A stretch of 64,000 nucleotides of DNA from Rhodobacteraceae bacterium WD3A24 (GCA_002967695.1 PUHN01000015.1:1-64000); one strand, 5' to 3'. Shown: positions 18,245 through 27,910, numbered from the stretch's first letter. Notes: a model not told the origin generated them from the letters alone. Program-made: numbers and translations.

Positions 18245-19375
18245 ATGCGTGCCGAGGCGCAGAACACCGTCCAGGCCATCGAGAAGTCGCTGAAACTGCT
18301 CGCCCAGCGTATGGATCGGGAAACCGCCGAGCACCGGCTGGAAGAATTCGACGCGATGATCGAGGATCCCGAGCTGTGGTCCAACCCCGACCGGGCGCAG
18401 AAACTGATGCGCGATCGTCAGGCGCTGGTCGATGCGCTGGAAACCTATCGCGGGATCGAGCGCGATCTCAACGAGAACGTCGAACTCATCGAGATGGGCG
18501 AGGCCGAGGGCGACACCGACGTCGTCGCCGAGGCCGAGGCGGCGCTCAAGGCGCTGGCCGAGCGGGCGCGGGCACGCGAGCTCGAGGCGCTGCTCGACGG
18601 CGAGGCCGACGCCAACGACACCTATCTCGAAATCAACGCCGGCGCGGGGGGCACCGAATCCTGCGACTGGGCCGCGATGCTGGCGCGGATGTATGTCCGC
18701 TGGGCCGAGGCGCATGGCTACAAGGTCGAACTGCTCAGCGAAAGCCCGGGTGACGAGGCCGGAATCCGCTCGGCCGCCTACCGCATTTCGGGGCGCAACG
18801 CGTATGGCTGGCTGAAATCCGAGTCGGGCGTGCACCGCCTGGTGCGCATCTCGCCCTTCGACAGCTCGGCGCGCCGGCACACCTCGTTCAGCTCGGTCTG
18901 GGTGTATCCGGTGGTCGACGACAATATCGAGATCGAGATCGACCCCTCCGATATCCGCACTGACACCTTCCGCAGTTCGGGCGCGGGCGGCCAGCACGTC
19001 AACACCACGGACTCGGCCGTGCGGATGACCCACATCCCCACCGGGATCGTCGTGACCAGCTCGGAGAAGTCGCAGCACCAGAACCGCGAGATCGCGATGC
19101 GCGCGCTCAAGTCGCGCCTCTATCAGATGGAGCTGGAAAAGCGCCACGCCGACATTCAGGCCAGCCACGACGCCAAGGGCGAGGCCGGCTGGGGCAACCA
19201 GATACGATCCTACGTCCTCCACCCGTATCAGATGGTCAAGGATCTGCGCACCGGCGTGGAGACCTCCGACACGCAGGGCGTCCTCGACGGGGAACTCGAC
19301 CGCTTCATGGCCGCGACGCTGGCGCTGAAGGTCGAGGGCAAGAGCCGCGCCGAGGCACAACAGGGCGAGGCCTGA
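18245..19375 (+). CDS. prfB: peptide chain release factor 2
   Basis: A 376-residue release factor that recognises UAA and UGA stop codons and triggers peptide release on the ribosome. The codon-recognition tripeptide SPF is in [15 protein letters not shown] and the catalytic GGQ in [15 protein letters not shown]. The reading frame is continuous from the ATG; the in-frame UGA and +1 frameshift found near codon 26 in many bacteria are absent, so there is no sign of autoregulatory frameshifting. It is followed 66 bases later by a DUF2189 gene. Confidence 0.96.
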   Translation: MRAEAQNTVQAIEKSLKLLAQRMDRETAEHRLEEFDAMIEDPELWSNPDRAQKLMRDRQALVDALETYRGIERDLNENVELIEMGEAEGDTDVVAEAEAALKALAERARARELEALLDGEADANDTYLEINAGAGGTESCDWAAMLARMYVRWAEAHGYKVELLSESPGDEAGIRSAAYRISGRNAYGWLKSESGVHRLVRISPFDSSARRHTSFSSVWVYPVVDDNIEIEIDPSDIRTDTFRSSGAGGQHVNTTDSAVRMTHIPTGIVVTSSEKSQHQNREIAMRALKSRLYQMELEKRHADIQASHDAKGEAGWGNQIRSYVLHPYQMVKDLRTGVETSDTQGVLDGELDRFMAATLALKVEGKSRAEAQQGEA

Positions 19376-19441
19376 CGACGCGCCGCTTGCGCGCCGGGGC
19401 GGCCGTGGCGTAACCTCTTCTCAACCAGTGGGAGGAGAGAG

Positions 19442-20221
19442 ATGAGCGACCAGGCCATGCCGCCGCCCTCGGCGATTCCCGACATCGTGCCGCTCGCGCC
19501 GGGCGATATCGCCAGGCTGCTCGGGGCCGGCTGGGCCGATTTCCGCCGCGCGCCGGCCTTCGGGTTGTTCTTCAGTTTCGTCTATGTGCTGGGCGGCTGG
19601 CTGTTGTGGTATGTCTTCGCGCTGGCGGGCAACGAGCTGTGGTTCATCCCCGTCGCGGTGGGCTTTCCGATTCTCGCGCCCTTTGCCGCGGCCGGGCTTT
19701 ACGAGGTCAGCCGCCGGCTTGAGCGGGGCGAGCCGCTGAGCTGGGGGGCGGTTCTCGGCTGCGTCTGGCGCCAGAAGGAGCGCCAGATCCCTTCCATGGC
19801 CGTGGTGATCCTGCTGATCTTCATGTTCTGGGTGTTCGTGGCGCACACGGTTTTCGCGCTGTTCTTCGGTCTGCAGGCGATCACGGGGACGACATGGTCG
19901 ATGCTGCTGTCGCCCAGCGGGCTGGCCATGCTCGCGGTGGGCTCGGCCGTGGGCGGGGCGATGGCCGCGGCGCTGTTCGCAATCACCGTTGTCGGGCTGC
20001 CGCTGCTGCTCGACAAGGAGATCGACTTCGTCACCGCAATGATCACGAGCGTGCAAACGGTTCTGGCCGCCCCGGTCGCGATGTTCACCTGGGCCGCGGT
20101 GGTCGCGGGCGCGCTGTTCGTGGCGATGGTGCCGGGCTTTCTGGGGCTCTTCATCGCCTTGCCGGTGCTCGCCCATGCGAGCTGGCACCTCTATCGCCGG
20201 GTTCTCCCGGACGGCCGCTGA
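19442..20221 (+). CDS. DUF2189 family membrane protein
   Basis: A 259-residue integral membrane protein of unknown function. The N-terminal segment DIARLLGAGWADFRRAPAFG followed by FFSFVYVLGGWLL is the DUF2189 signature. Five to six hydrophobic segments are visible. An AGGAG ribosome-binding site precedes the ATG closely. It is followed 36 bases later by a homologous gene, so the pair arose by tandem duplication and is probably one transcript. I know of no established function for the family. Confidence 0.85.
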   Translation: MSDQAMPPPSAIPDIVPLAPGDIARLLGAGWADFRRAPAFGLFFSFVYVLGGWLLWYVFALAGNELWFIPVAVGFPILAPFAAAGLYEVSRRLERGEPLSWGAVLGCVWRQKERQIPSMAVVILLIFMFWVFVAHTVFALFFGLQAITGTTWSMLLSPSGLAMLAVGSAVGGAMAAALFAITVVGLPLLLDKEIDFVTAMITSVQTVLAAPVAMFTWAAVVAGALFVAMVPGFLGLFIALPVLAHASWHLYRRVLPDGR

Positions 20222-20257
20222 CGCGGCCTCTGGCCTGCCCAACAGGAGGAAGACATC

Positions 20258-21049
20258 ATGTCCGGCAAACCCCACGAAGTCCCGCTCGCGGAGTCGCCCG
20301 AGGCTCTCGACCCCCGCGCCATCCGTCCCGCGGATATCGGCGCCGCGCTGCGCGGCGGTGCGGCGGACTTCATCCGCGCCCCGCATTACGGGCTGTTTTT
20401 CGCGGCCTTCTATGTTGCCGGCGGGCTCCTGATCTACTGGGGATTCGCGCGGGCCGGCCAGCCGCTGTGGTTCGTGCTGTTCATGCTGGGCTTTCCGTTT
20501 CTGGCGCCCTTCGCGGCGGTGGGCCTCTACGAGGTAAGCCGGCGGCGCGAACGCGGAGAGCCGATGGGCTGGGGCGCGGTGATCGGCCGCCTGGTCGCGC
20601 AAAGGCACCGTCAGTTGCCCTATATGGCGGTGGTCCTGATCATCGGGTTCGGTTTCTGGATCATCCTGGCCCGCGGGATACTGGCAATCTTTCTCGGACG
20701 ATCGGGGCTGGGACTCGAGCAGGTCGACATCCTGCTGACGGCCAACGGCATCGCGATGCTGATCGTGGGCACGGCGGTCGGCGCCCTGCTGGCGGCGGCG
20801 CTGTTCTCGGTAACGGTCGTCAGCCTTCCGCTGCTGCTCGACCGCGAGGTCGACTTCGTCACGGCAATGATCGCCAGCCTGACCGCGGTGGCCCGCAGTC
20901 CCTGGGTGATGTTGTCATGGGCGGCGATCATCGCCGTGCTGCTGATCGTGGCGATGCTGCCGGCGTTTCTGGGGCTGTTCGTCATCCTGCCCGTGCTCGG
21001 CCACGCGAGCTGGCACATGTATCGCCGGGTCTTGCCCGCCACGCGGTGA
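20258..21049 (+). CDS. DUF2189 family membrane protein (tandem paralogue)
   Basis: A 263-residue paralogue of the preceding gene with the same plan: a hydrophilic N-terminus, then DIGAALRGGAADFIRAPHYG, LFFAAFYVAGGLLIYW and further membrane segments. The shared segment GLYEVSRRRERGEPMGWGAV matches GLYEVSRRLERGEPLSWGAV of the neighbour. An AGGAGG ribosome-binding site lies 9 bases before the ATG. The end is followed by a hairpin with a short T run at 21101-21123. Confidence 0.84.
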   Translation: MSGKPHEVPLAESPEALDPRAIRPADIGAALRGGAADFIRAPHYGLFFAAFYVAGGLLIYWGFARAGQPLWFVLFMLGFPFLAPFAAVGLYEVSRRRERGEPMGWGAVIGRLVAQRHRQLPYMAVVLIIGFGFWIILARGILAIFLGRSGLGLEQVDILLTANGIAMLIVGTAVGALLAAALFSVTVVSLPLLLDREVDFVTAMIASLTAVARSPWVMLSWAAIIAVLLIVAMLPAFLGLFVILPVLGHASWHMYRRVLPATR

Positions 21050-21100
21050 CGGCACGCGCGGCGTCACGGCAAGGCGCGGCCCGCCGCGGCGCGCGCGCGC

Positions 21101-21123
21101 GAGCCGGCCTGAGCCGGGCTTTT
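21101..21123 (+). terminator. candidate terminator after the DUF2189 pair
   Basis: Bases 21101-21120 form a GC stem (CCGGC and GCCGG arms around CTGA) followed by CTTTT. The stem is imperfect beyond five pairs and overlaps the stop of the convergent bactofilin gene. It is a plausible but weak Rho-independent terminator. Confidence 0.4.
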
Positions 21124-21823
21124 AGTTCTTGCTGCTTTCGGTGGCTTTGCTCTGACCGCCCTGACGGGGGGTCTCGCCCTGCTGCGACTGACCGCCGGCT
21201 GGCGCGGCCGGTTTGGCCTGCTGGCCGCTCGAGGGCCGCCCGGTCGACGCGGCCGGGGCGGATTTCTGCTGTCCCTGCGGCTGCTGACCCTGCTGCTGCT
21301 GGCCTTGCTGCTGACGCGGTTGCTGCTGCGTCTGGGACGCTGCCTCACCGCGCGAGCCAAGGCTGAGCGGATCTTCCTGCCGCTGCACCGAGCCCTCGAA
21401 ATGGGCACCGGATTCGATGGCGATCGTCTTGTGGATGATGTCGCCCTCGACCCGTGCGGTCGAGGTCAGCCGGACCTTGAGTCCGCGCACGCGCCCGATG
21501 ATGCGCCCGTCCACCACGATATCGTCGGCGACGATCTCGCCGCGCACCGTCGCGCCCTCGCCGACGGTGAGCAGATGCGCACGGATATCGCCGTCCACGA
21601 CTCCCTCGATGACGATGTCGCCGGTGCTCTTGATGTTGCCGGTCACCGTCAGATCGGCGGAGAGCTGCGATGCGGGCGGCTTGGCCTTGGTGGCTTGAGC
21701 GGTGGCGCTGCCGCCCTCGCGCGCGACGCTGGAAGCGGGCTGCGATTCGCTGGCGCGCGGCTTATCCTCGGCCTGGCCCTGCTGCTTGGGGCCGGGCTCG
21801 TTGATCTTGCTCTTAGAAAACAT
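21122..21823 (-). CDS. bactofilin family cytoskeletal protein
   Basis: A 233-residue bactofilin (PF04519), a beta-helical protein that polymerises into filaments at the membrane and positions cell-wall enzymes. The core runs from about residue 55 to 155, with repeats such as LTVTGNIKSTGDIVIEGVVDGDI and VRGEIVADDIVVDGRIIGRVRG. The N-terminus is basic and disordered, and the C-terminal 75 residues are low-complexity and rich in glutamine and glycine. The gene overlaps the M23 peptidase gene by 11 bases (21813-21823), a known bactofilin-peptidase pairing. It probably recruits that peptidase; this is inference from context. Confidence 0.92.
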   Translation of the reverse strand: MFSKSKINEPGPKQQGQAEDKPRASESQPASSVAREGGSATAQATKAKPPASQLSADLTVTGNIKSTGDIVIEGVVDGDIRAHLLTVGEGATVRGEIVADDIVVDGRIIGRVRGLKVRLTSTARVEGDIIHKTIAIESGAHFEGSVQRQEDPLSLGSRGEAASQTQQQPRQQQGQQQQGQQPQGQQKSAPAASTGRPSSGQQAKPAAPAGGQSQQGETPRQGGQSKATESSKN

Positions 21824-23150
21824 CTCTCGCTGCCCTTATGTAGGTCATCGGGTTCACGGGTCTGCCCCCGGCGCGAACCTCGTAGTGGAGGTGCGTGCCG
21901 GTCGAGCGTCCTGTGGAGCCCATATCACCTATCCGATCCCCGCGCGAGACCCTTTGGCCCTCGCGCACGCGGGTTCGGCTGAGATGTGCATAGACCGTCT
22001 CCAGCCCGAAATCGTGCTCGATGATGATCACGCGGCCATACCCGCCGCGCCACCCGGCATGGGTGACGACGCCGTCTCCCGTCGCGTAGATCGGGGTGCC
22101 CGATCCGGCGGCCCAGTCATGGCCGTCATGATGACGGGTGCCGCCATTGATGGGGTCGCGGCGGGGGCCGAAATCCGATGTCTGGCGCGCCCCGGCAGCG
22201 ACCGGACGTGCGAAGGGCGCGCGCTGCGCGGCAACGCGATACATGTTGATGCGTTCGAGGCCGTCCATGATTCCCTGCGCGCGTGCCTCGTCGCTGTCGG
22301 GATCGAGCGAGCCCTGCGTGGAAATCGCGATGGGCGAGAGCGACTCGGAGCGCTGATACCCGCGGCGGACGGTTTCGATTACGCGCTCGGGCGGCAGCCC
22401 GGCGGCCGTGAACATCCGCTCGAGCGGCTCCATCGATACCGACACGGCCTCCTCGAGACGCGAGAAGATGCGCTCGTTGCGGTCTTCGAGCAGGCGGTAT
22501 TCCAGCGCGAGGTGTTCGAGCTGCTGGCGCGCCTGAGTGGCCGCGTTGGCCAGCGAATCGCGCTCCTCCGCCGTTCCGGAAAGGGCGCGGGTGAGAAAGG
22601 CGAGCGTGCCGTCGACATCGGCGCTGCGCCGCGAGCCCTCGCGCACGCCGTCGGGATCGTCCTGCAGCGCGGCGCGGAATTGCGCGGCCTCGGCGCGGGC
22701 GGTGTCGCGCTCTTCCATGGTGCTGCGCAGCGTGCGCTGGATGACCTCGATGCCGGTCTCCAGCTCCTGACGGCGTTCCTCGGAGTTCAGCAGGGCCGTC
22801 TGCATCTCCGAGACGCGCTCCATCGCGAGGCTGAAACGCTCCTGCGCGGCGCGGGCCTCTTCGGCGCGCTGGTCGCGCTCGGCGGCCAGCGCGTTGAGCC
22901 GGGCCTCGTAGACGAACTGTTCGCGCTGCGCCTGATCGCGCACATTGCCCGCCCCGATCGTGTCCATCAGGATGATTGCCGTGGCGATGATGGACCAGGC
23001 CACGACGAGCCCGCCGCCGCCAAGGCCGATCGCCTGTGTCACCGGCCGCAGCCGGATGAAGCGGGTTTCGGCATCCGATCTCAGGAAAAGGCGCCGCTCG
23101 GGGAGAAGCCTTTCGAGGCCATTGTTCAGTCGATCTGCAAGACGTGCCAA
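21813..23150 (-). CDS. M23 family peptidoglycan endopeptidase
   Basis: A 445-residue membrane-anchored LytM/M23 metallopeptidase that would cleave peptide cross-links of the cell wall. After a cytoplasmic N-terminus there is one transmembrane helix near residues 40-65, then a long coiled coil rich in Glu and Arg (about 75-260), and the C-terminal M23 domain. The zinc-binding residues are seen in HHDGHDWAA, and the HLHYEV motif follows STGT. The start is TTG with AGGGA upstream. The overlap with the bactofilin gene implies coupled synthesis and a shared role in cell shape. Confidence 0.91.
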   Translation of the reverse strand: MARLADRLNNGLERLLPERRLFLRSDAETRFIRLRPVTQAIGLGGGGLVVAWSIIATAIILMDTIGAGNVRDQAQREQFVYEARLNALAAERDQRAEEARAAQERFSLAMERVSEMQTALLNSEERRQELETGIEVIQRTLRSTMEERDTARAEAAQFRAALQDDPDGVREGSRRSADVDGTLAFLTRALSGTAEERDSLANAATQARQQLEHLALEYRLLEDRNERIFSRLEEAVSVSMEPLERMFTAAGLPPERVIETVRRGYQRSESLSPIAISTQGSLDPDSDEARAQGIMDGLERINMYRVAAQRAPFARPVAAGARQTSDFGPRRDPINGGTRHHDGHDWAAGSGTPIYATGDGVVTHAGWRGGYGRVIIIEHDFGLETVYAHLSRTRVREGQRVSRGDRIGDMGSTGRSTGTHLHYEVRAGGRPVNPMTYIRAARDVF

Positions 23151-23355
23151 TGGTCTGTCCCTGTTGCCCAGCCCAGATAGCGCAGGCTCTGACGGCCCTT
23201 GCGCTAGTCAGTGCTTACCGGGCAGGGCGCCGGCTCGCAAGAATTTTACGGAATGTGGCCGGTTGGACGGCACGAAACGGGTGGAATTTGAGCGAATTTA
23301 TGCCGAGCCACCGGCGCGGCCACCTGATTCGGGGCGGTCGCGGAGCGCTGCGCGG

Positions 23356-24171
23356 CTAGTCGCCGTCCTCGGCCAGCGGCCAGTAGAAATCCGGGGGAAG
23401 GCCGGCCTCGGCGCGCTTTTCCTCGTTGAAGGGCGGTTTCAGCGCGCCCTTGAAATAGCGCCGCACGAGGGCGTGGAACGCCTCGCGCGGATCGGTGTCA
23501 TCGCGGCCGCAAAGGAAGTTGAACCATTTTGATCCGTAGGCGACATGGCCGACCTCTTCGGCATAGATCGTTTCGAGCGCCGCCACCGCGCCGGTGTCGC
23601 CGGCCTTGCGGAAGATGTCGATCATCCCCGGCGTGACATCGAGCCCGCGCGCCTCCAGCACCATCGGCACCACGGCGAGGCGGCCCAGGAAATCCCCGGC
23701 CGTGTCCTCGGCGGCGCGCCACATGCCGGCATGGGCGGGCAGGGCGCCGTAGTGGCTGCCCTGCGTCTCCAGACAGTCGCACATCAGATTGAAGTGCTTG
23801 GCCTCCTCGTCCGCCGCCCTGATCCAGTCGTCATAAAAGCCCGCCGGCATGGGCACATGCGCAAACCGCGCGACGATGTCCCAGTGCAGATCGACGGCGT
23901 TGAGTTCGATATGCGCGACGGCGTGGAGAAGGGCGATGCGCCCCTGCGGCGTGCCCGGCCGGCGGCGGGGCACGTCGCGCGGATCGAGAAGCTCGGGGCG
24001 CGCGGGGCGGGCAGGGCGCGGCGGCGGGGTCGCATGGCCGACGGGCAGGGGCGTGCCGCCCTCCCGCGCAGCCTGCCATGCACTGGCGTGCCGGCGCGAC
24101 AGCGCCGCCTTGGCCCGGCCGTCCGCCGTGGCGAGCACCTCGATGGCCATCTGCGAGAGGCTGGACGTCAC
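23356..24171 (-). CDS. ferritin-like DUF455 family protein
   Basis: A 271-residue protein of the DUF455 ferritin-like group (PF04305). Candidate di-metal ligands are the Glu of [12 protein letters not shown], the EExxH of [10 protein letters not shown], a Glu in [11 protein letters not shown] and the EExxH of [11 protein letters not shown]. The GTG start at 24171 overlaps the bcp stop (GTGA at 24168-24171), showing translational coupling. The open frame further upstream belongs to an unrelated frame over bcp. The function is not established; the coupling to a peroxiredoxin suggests a role in oxidative stress. Confidence 0.82.
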   Translation of the reverse strand: MTSSLSQMAIEVLATADGRAKAALSRRHASAWQAAREGGTPLPVGHATPPPRPARPARPELLDPRDVPRRRPGTPQGRIALLHAVAHIELNAVDLHWDIVARFAHVPMPAGFYDDWIRAADEEAKHFNLMCDCLETQGSHYGALPAHAGMWRAAEDTAGDFLGRLAVVPMVLEARGLDVTPGMIDIFRKAGDTGAVAALETIYAEEVGHVAYGSKWFNFLCGRDDTDPREAFHALVRRYFKGALKPPFNEEKRAEAGLPPDFYWPLAEDGD

Positions 24172-24629
24172 AGCGCGCGCACGGCCTCGAGCACCTCCTC
24201 GGCATGGCCCGCCACCTTCACCTTGGGCCAGACGCGGGCGATGCGGCCCGTCCCGTCGATCAGGAAGGTGGCACGGGTGATGCCCATGAAGGTCTTGCCG
24301 TACATCTGCTTCTCGCCCCACACGCCGTAGCGTTCGCACACATCCGAGTCCGCGTCGGAGGCCAGGATCACCCCGAGATCGTGCTTGGCGACGAACTTGT
24401 CGTGGCGGGCGACGTCGTCCTTGGACACGCCGATGACGGTGGCGCCGGCCTGCCTGAATTCGTCGGACAGGCGTGTGAAGTCGACCGCCTCCGTGGTGCA
24501 GCCCGGCGTGTCGTCGCGCGGATAGAAATACAGCACCACTATCTGCGGCCGCAGCCCCGAAAGGGTGATCTCGCCGCCGCCGTCGCGGGGCAGGGTGAAG
24601 TCGGGCGCGCTCTCGCCGGTCTGAAGCAT
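24168..24629 (-). CDS. bcp: thioredoxin-dependent peroxiredoxin Bcp/PrxQ
   Basis: A 153-residue peroxiredoxin that reduces hydroperoxides. The peroxidatic cysteine is C44 in [13 protein letters not shown]. The resolving cysteine five residues later found in many Bcp/PrxQ proteins is missing (Val49 there); the only other cysteine is C98 in DVCERYGVW. It may therefore act as a 1-Cys enzyme or use C98. It is translationally coupled to the DUF455 gene downstream. Confidence 0.93.
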   Translation of the reverse strand: MLQTGESAPDFTLPRDGGGEITLSGLRPQIVVLYFYPRDDTPGCTTEAVDFTRLSDEFRQAGATVIGVSKDDVARHDKFVAKHDLGVILASDADSDVCERYGVWGEKQMYGKTFMGITRATFLIDGTGRIARVWPKVKVAGHAEEVLEAVRAL

Positions 24630-24764
24630 CCAGGCTCTCCTTGTTGGCGTTGCGCGGCAGGTTCCCGCGACGGCGCGCGAAAGTCAAACAGCGGCTGCGG
24701 GTTTTGCTTGACGGCCGGCACGGGGCATATCAAGGGAGCACGCCCTCATCGCCGAGCCGCCGCC

Positions 24765-25841
24765 ATGAACCTGTCCGATTTCGATTTCGACCTGCCCGAG
24801 CATCTGATCGCGACGCGCCCCGTCAGGCCGCGCCCCGCAGCCCGCATGCTGGTCGCGCACGGGGCGCGGATAACCGACGCGCATGTCCGCGATCTGCCCA
24901 GTTTCCTGCGGCCGGGCGACCGGCTCGTGCTCAACAACACGCGGGTGATTCCGGCGCGGCTGAGCGGCACGCGCCGGCGCGAGACGACCCATGGCAGCGG
25001 CGTGGCGCGCATCGAGGTCACGCTGGCCGCGCCGCGCCCCGATGGCGGCTGGACGGCGCTGGCCAAACCCCTGCGCCGGTTACGCGCGGGCGATGTCATC
25101 ACCTTTTCCGACAGGCTGGAGGCCACGGTGCGCGGGCTTGGCGAGGGGGTGATCGAGCTTGATTTCAACCTCACCGGCGCGGCCTTCGATGCGGCGCTGG
25201 CCGAGGCCGGCGCGATGCCGCTGCCGCCCTATATCGCCAGCCGGCGCGCGGCCGATGCGCAGGATGTCGAGGACTATCAGACGGTGTTCGCCCGTCATTC
25301 GGGGGCGGTGGCCGCGCCGACGGCGAGCCTGCATTTCGACGACGCCCTGCTGGCGCGGCTGCGCGCGGCGGGCGTGGCCGTGACCGAGGTGACGCTGCAT
25401 GTCGGCGCGGGCACTTTCCTGCCGGTGAAGGTCGAAGACGTGGCCACCCACCGGATGCATGCCGAATGGGGCGAGGTCACCGCCGGCGCGGCCGAGGCGA
25501 TCAACGCCACCCGCGCCGCGGGGGGGCGGGTGATTCCGGTCGGGACCACCGCGCTGCGGCTGATCGAGACGGCGGCCGACAGCGCCGGCACCGTTCGGCC
25601 CTGGACGGGCGAGACCGACATCTTCATCTATCCCGGCTATCGTTTCCGCGCGACCGACGCGCTGATGACTAATTTCCATCTGCCGCGCTCGACGCTGGTG
25701 ATGCTGGTCGCGGCGCTGATGGGGCGCGCGACGATCCGGCGGATATATGAGCATGCGATCGCGCAGGAGTATCGCTTCTTCTCCTATGGCGACGCATCGC
25801 TGCTGTTTCCCGAAAACGGGCCCGGCGACGTCGCGGACTGA
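24765..25841 (+). CDS. queA: S-adenosylmethionine:tRNA ribosyltransferase-isomerase
   Basis: A 358-residue enzyme that transfers the ribosyl group of S-adenosylmethionine to preQ1 in tRNA to make epoxyqueuosine. Typical segments are [14 protein letters not shown] at the N-terminus, [28 protein letters not shown] and [17 protein letters not shown]. The ATG at 24765 begins at the conserved N-terminus; the frame is open upstream but without homology. The length is normal. It faces away from bcp across a 135-base gap. Confidence 0.96.
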   Translation: MNLSDFDFDLPEHLIATRPVRPRPAARMLVAHGARITDAHVRDLPSFLRPGDRLVLNNTRVIPARLSGTRRRETTHGSGVARIEVTLAAPRPDGGWTALAKPLRRLRAGDVITFSDRLEATVRGLGEGVIELDFNLTGAAFDAALAEAGAMPLPPYIASRRAADAQDVEDYQTVFARHSGAVAAPTASLHFDDALLARLRAAGVAVTEVTLHVGAGTFLPVKVEDVATHRMHAEWGEVTAGAAEAINATRAAGGRVIPVGTTALRLIETAADSAGTVRPWTGETDIFIYPGYRFRATDALMTNFHLPRSTLVMLVAALMGRATIRRIYEHAIAQEYRFFSYGDASLLFPENGPGDVAD

Positions 25842-25900
25842 ACAGACGGGGCGGCGCCCCCGCGCCAGAACCTGCGCACGGCAAAGATGGGCAAACGGGC

Positions 25901-27160
25901 ATGATACGGGTTCTCGCGGCTTCCTGGGCGCTTCTCCTGGGAATCGGGCTGATCATGGTGGGCAACGGCATGCAGGCCACGCTGATGGGTGTGCGCGGTG
26001 TGCAGGAGGGGTTTTCCACCTTCGAGTTGTCGCTGATCACCTCGGCCTATTTCCTGGGCTTTCTCGCCGGCTCGCGCGCCGCGCCCGAATTCATCCGCCG
26101 GGTGGGGCATGTGCGGGTCTTCGCCGCGCTGGGCTCGTTCATTTCGGCGGTGTTCGTGCTGTTTCCCGTGCTGACCGATCCGTGGGCCTGGATGGGGCTG
26201 CGGGTCATCTTCGGGTTCTGCCTGGCGGGGGTCTATGTGACATCCGAAAGCTGGCTCAACAACGCCGCCACCAACGAGACCCGCGGGACGACGCTTTCGG
26301 CCTACATGATCGTGCAGATGATCGGCATCATCTCGGGGCAGGGGATGATGAATCTCGGCGACCCGAGCGGTTTTCTGCTGTTCATCATCCCGTCGGTGCT
26401 CGTCTCGATCTCTTTCGCGCCGATCCTGCTGTCGGTCTCGCCCACGCCGGCTTTTGGGACCGCCAAGCGGATGAGCCTGGCCGAACTCTATTCGAAATCG
26501 CCGCTGGGCTGCGTGGGCATATTCCTGCTGGGCGGGGTGTTCTCGGCGCTGTTCGGGATGGCGTCGGTCTACGGCACGCGGGCGGGACTGCCGGTGAGCC
26601 GGATCTCGATCTTCATCGCGGCGATCTTTGTCGGCTCGCTCGTTCTGCAGTATCCGATCGGCTGGGCCTCGGACCGTATCGACCGGCGGCGGCTGATCCT
26701 GGCGGTCGCGGCGATCGGGGCGATGGCGGCGATGGCGGGTGTGGCCCTGGGCGCGAGTTTCGCGGTGCTCATCGGCGTGGCCTTCGTGGTGGGGGGCATG
26801 GCCAATCCGCTCTATTCGCTGCTTCTGGCCTATACCAACGATTATCTTGAGATCGACGACATGGCCGCCGCCTCGGGCGGGCTGCTCTTTCTCAACGGGC
26901 TGGGCGCGATCACGGGGCCGCTGATCACGGGCTGGTTGATGGGGGCGTTCGGCCCGCCGGGATTCTGGATGTTCGTCACGGTGCTGATGCTGGCTCTCGT
27001 GGCCTACTCCGCCTGGCGCATGACCCAGCGCGCGGCTATCCCGGTGGCCGACACCGCCAGCTATCTCGGCGTGGCTCCGACTTCCTCGCCCGTCGCGGTC
27101 GAGGCGGCACGGGAATGGGCGGCCGAGCAGGCCGACGAGCCGCCCGAGACCGCCGCCTGA
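25901..27160 (+). CDS. MFS transporter, YcaD-like
   Basis: A 419-residue major facilitator superfamily protein with about twelve hydrophobic segments. The N-terminal half includes LGFLAGSRAAPEFIRRVGHVRVFA and TSESWLNNAATNETRG, resembling YcaD-type permeases; the central loop is short. The last 35 residues are hydrophilic and acidic. The substrate is unknown. It follows queA by 59 bases on the same strand with no terminator seen between them. Confidence 0.85.
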   Translation: MIRVLAASWALLLGIGLIMVGNGMQATLMGVRGVQEGFSTFELSLITSAYFLGFLAGSRAAPEFIRRVGHVRVFAALGSFISAVFVLFPVLTDPWAWMGLRVIFGFCLAGVYVTSESWLNNAATNETRGTTLSAYMIVQMIGIISGQGMMNLGDPSGFLLFIIPSVLVSISFAPILLSVSPTPAFGTAKRMSLAELYSKSPLGCVGIFLLGGVFSALFGMASVYGTRAGLPVSRISIFIAAIFVGSLVLQYPIGWASDRIDRRRLILAVAAIGAMAAMAGVALGASFAVLIGVAFVVGGMANPLYSLLLAYTNDYLEIDDMAAASGGLLFLNGLGAITGPLITGWLMGAFGPPGFWMFVTVLMLALVAYSAWRMTQRAAIPVADTASYLGVAPTSSPVAVEAAREWAAEQADEPPETAA

Positions 27161-27249
27161 CGCCGCGGCGCGTCCAAGTTGCTATTGGCGCAAAATCCTG
27201 CCAGCCTCTGAGTCTGGCATCGGGCAGCAGTAACGGAGGGAGGCATGCC

Positions 27250-27828
27250 ATGGCCGACAAGCAAGAGGTTCTGACATTCTGGCTCGACGAGGTCGGGCCC
27301 GACCGCTGGTACAAGAGCGATCCGGCGCTCGACGCCGAAATCCGCGAGCGTTTCGAACCGACATGGCAGGCCGCGGCCGAAGGCCGGCGCAATCACTGGC
27401 GCTGCGACGCCGGCGGCATGCTGGCCTTCCTGATTGTCACCGACCAGTTTCCCCGCAACATGTTCCGTGGCGAGGCGCGCGCCTTCGAGACCGACGACAT
27501 CGCCCACGCCGCCGCGCTCAAGGCCATCAAGCGCGATCTCGATCTCGACTTGCCCGAACGCCAGCGACAGTTCGTCTACATGCCGCTGATGCATTCGGAA
27601 TCGCTGGCCGATCAGGATCACTGCGTGCGCCTGATCCTCGCCCGGATGCCCGATGAGGGGGCCAACAATCTGCTTCACGCCCGCGTCCACCGCGAGATCA
27701 TCCGCCGCTTCGGGCGTTTCCCCTATCGCAACGCGGCGCTCGGCCGGCCCTCGACCCCGCAGGAGGAGGCCTTTCTCGAAAACGAGGGGTACGGCGCCAT
27801 CCTGAACGAGCTCAAACAGCCGGCCTGA
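27250..27828 (+). CDS. DUF924 family protein
   Basis: A 192-residue soluble protein of the DUF924 family (PF06041). The signature is visible in VLTFWLDEVGPDRWYKSDPALDAEI, LIVTDQFPRNMFRG and YMPLMHSESLADQ, with RFGRFPYRNAALGR near the end. The ATG at 27250 follows a GGAGGGAGG ribosome-binding site. The fold is helical and tetratricopeptide-like, and no enzymatic function is established. Confidence 0.88.
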   Translation: MADKQEVLTFWLDEVGPDRWYKSDPALDAEIRERFEPTWQAAAEGRRNHWRCDAGGMLAFLIVTDQFPRNMFRGEARAFETDDIAHAAALKAIKRDLDLDLPERQRQFVYMPLMHSESLADQDHCVRLILARMPDEGANNLLHARVHREIIRRFGRFPYRNAALGRPSTPQEEAFLENEGYGAILNELKQPA

Positions 27829-27867
27829 GCCGCCCGCCCGCGCACCCCGCCGATTGCACGGGAAGCG

Positions 27868-27893
27868 CATGTAGTTTAACGTCAAACTACATG
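27868..27893. promoter_or_regulatory. 26-bp palindromic operator ahead of lpd
   Basis: CATGTAGTTT and AAACTACATG are perfect 10-base arms separated by AACGTC, whose inner ACGT is itself symmetrical, so 24 of 26 bases obey dyad symmetry. The site ends 17 bases before the lpd start, next to its AGGAG ribosome-binding site. A dimeric repressor (TetR- or MarR-like) is the simplest reading; an RNA hairpin acting on translation is an alternative because the site would lie in the leader. Confidence 0.75.
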
Positions 27894-27910
27894 TGGCGAG
27901 AGGAGACGAA

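Noticed and set aside
18245-19375. Programmed +1 frameshift in prfB
   Set aside because: The reading frame is continuous from the ATG with normal length, with no in-frame UGA near codon 26 and no CUUUGA-like slippery site.
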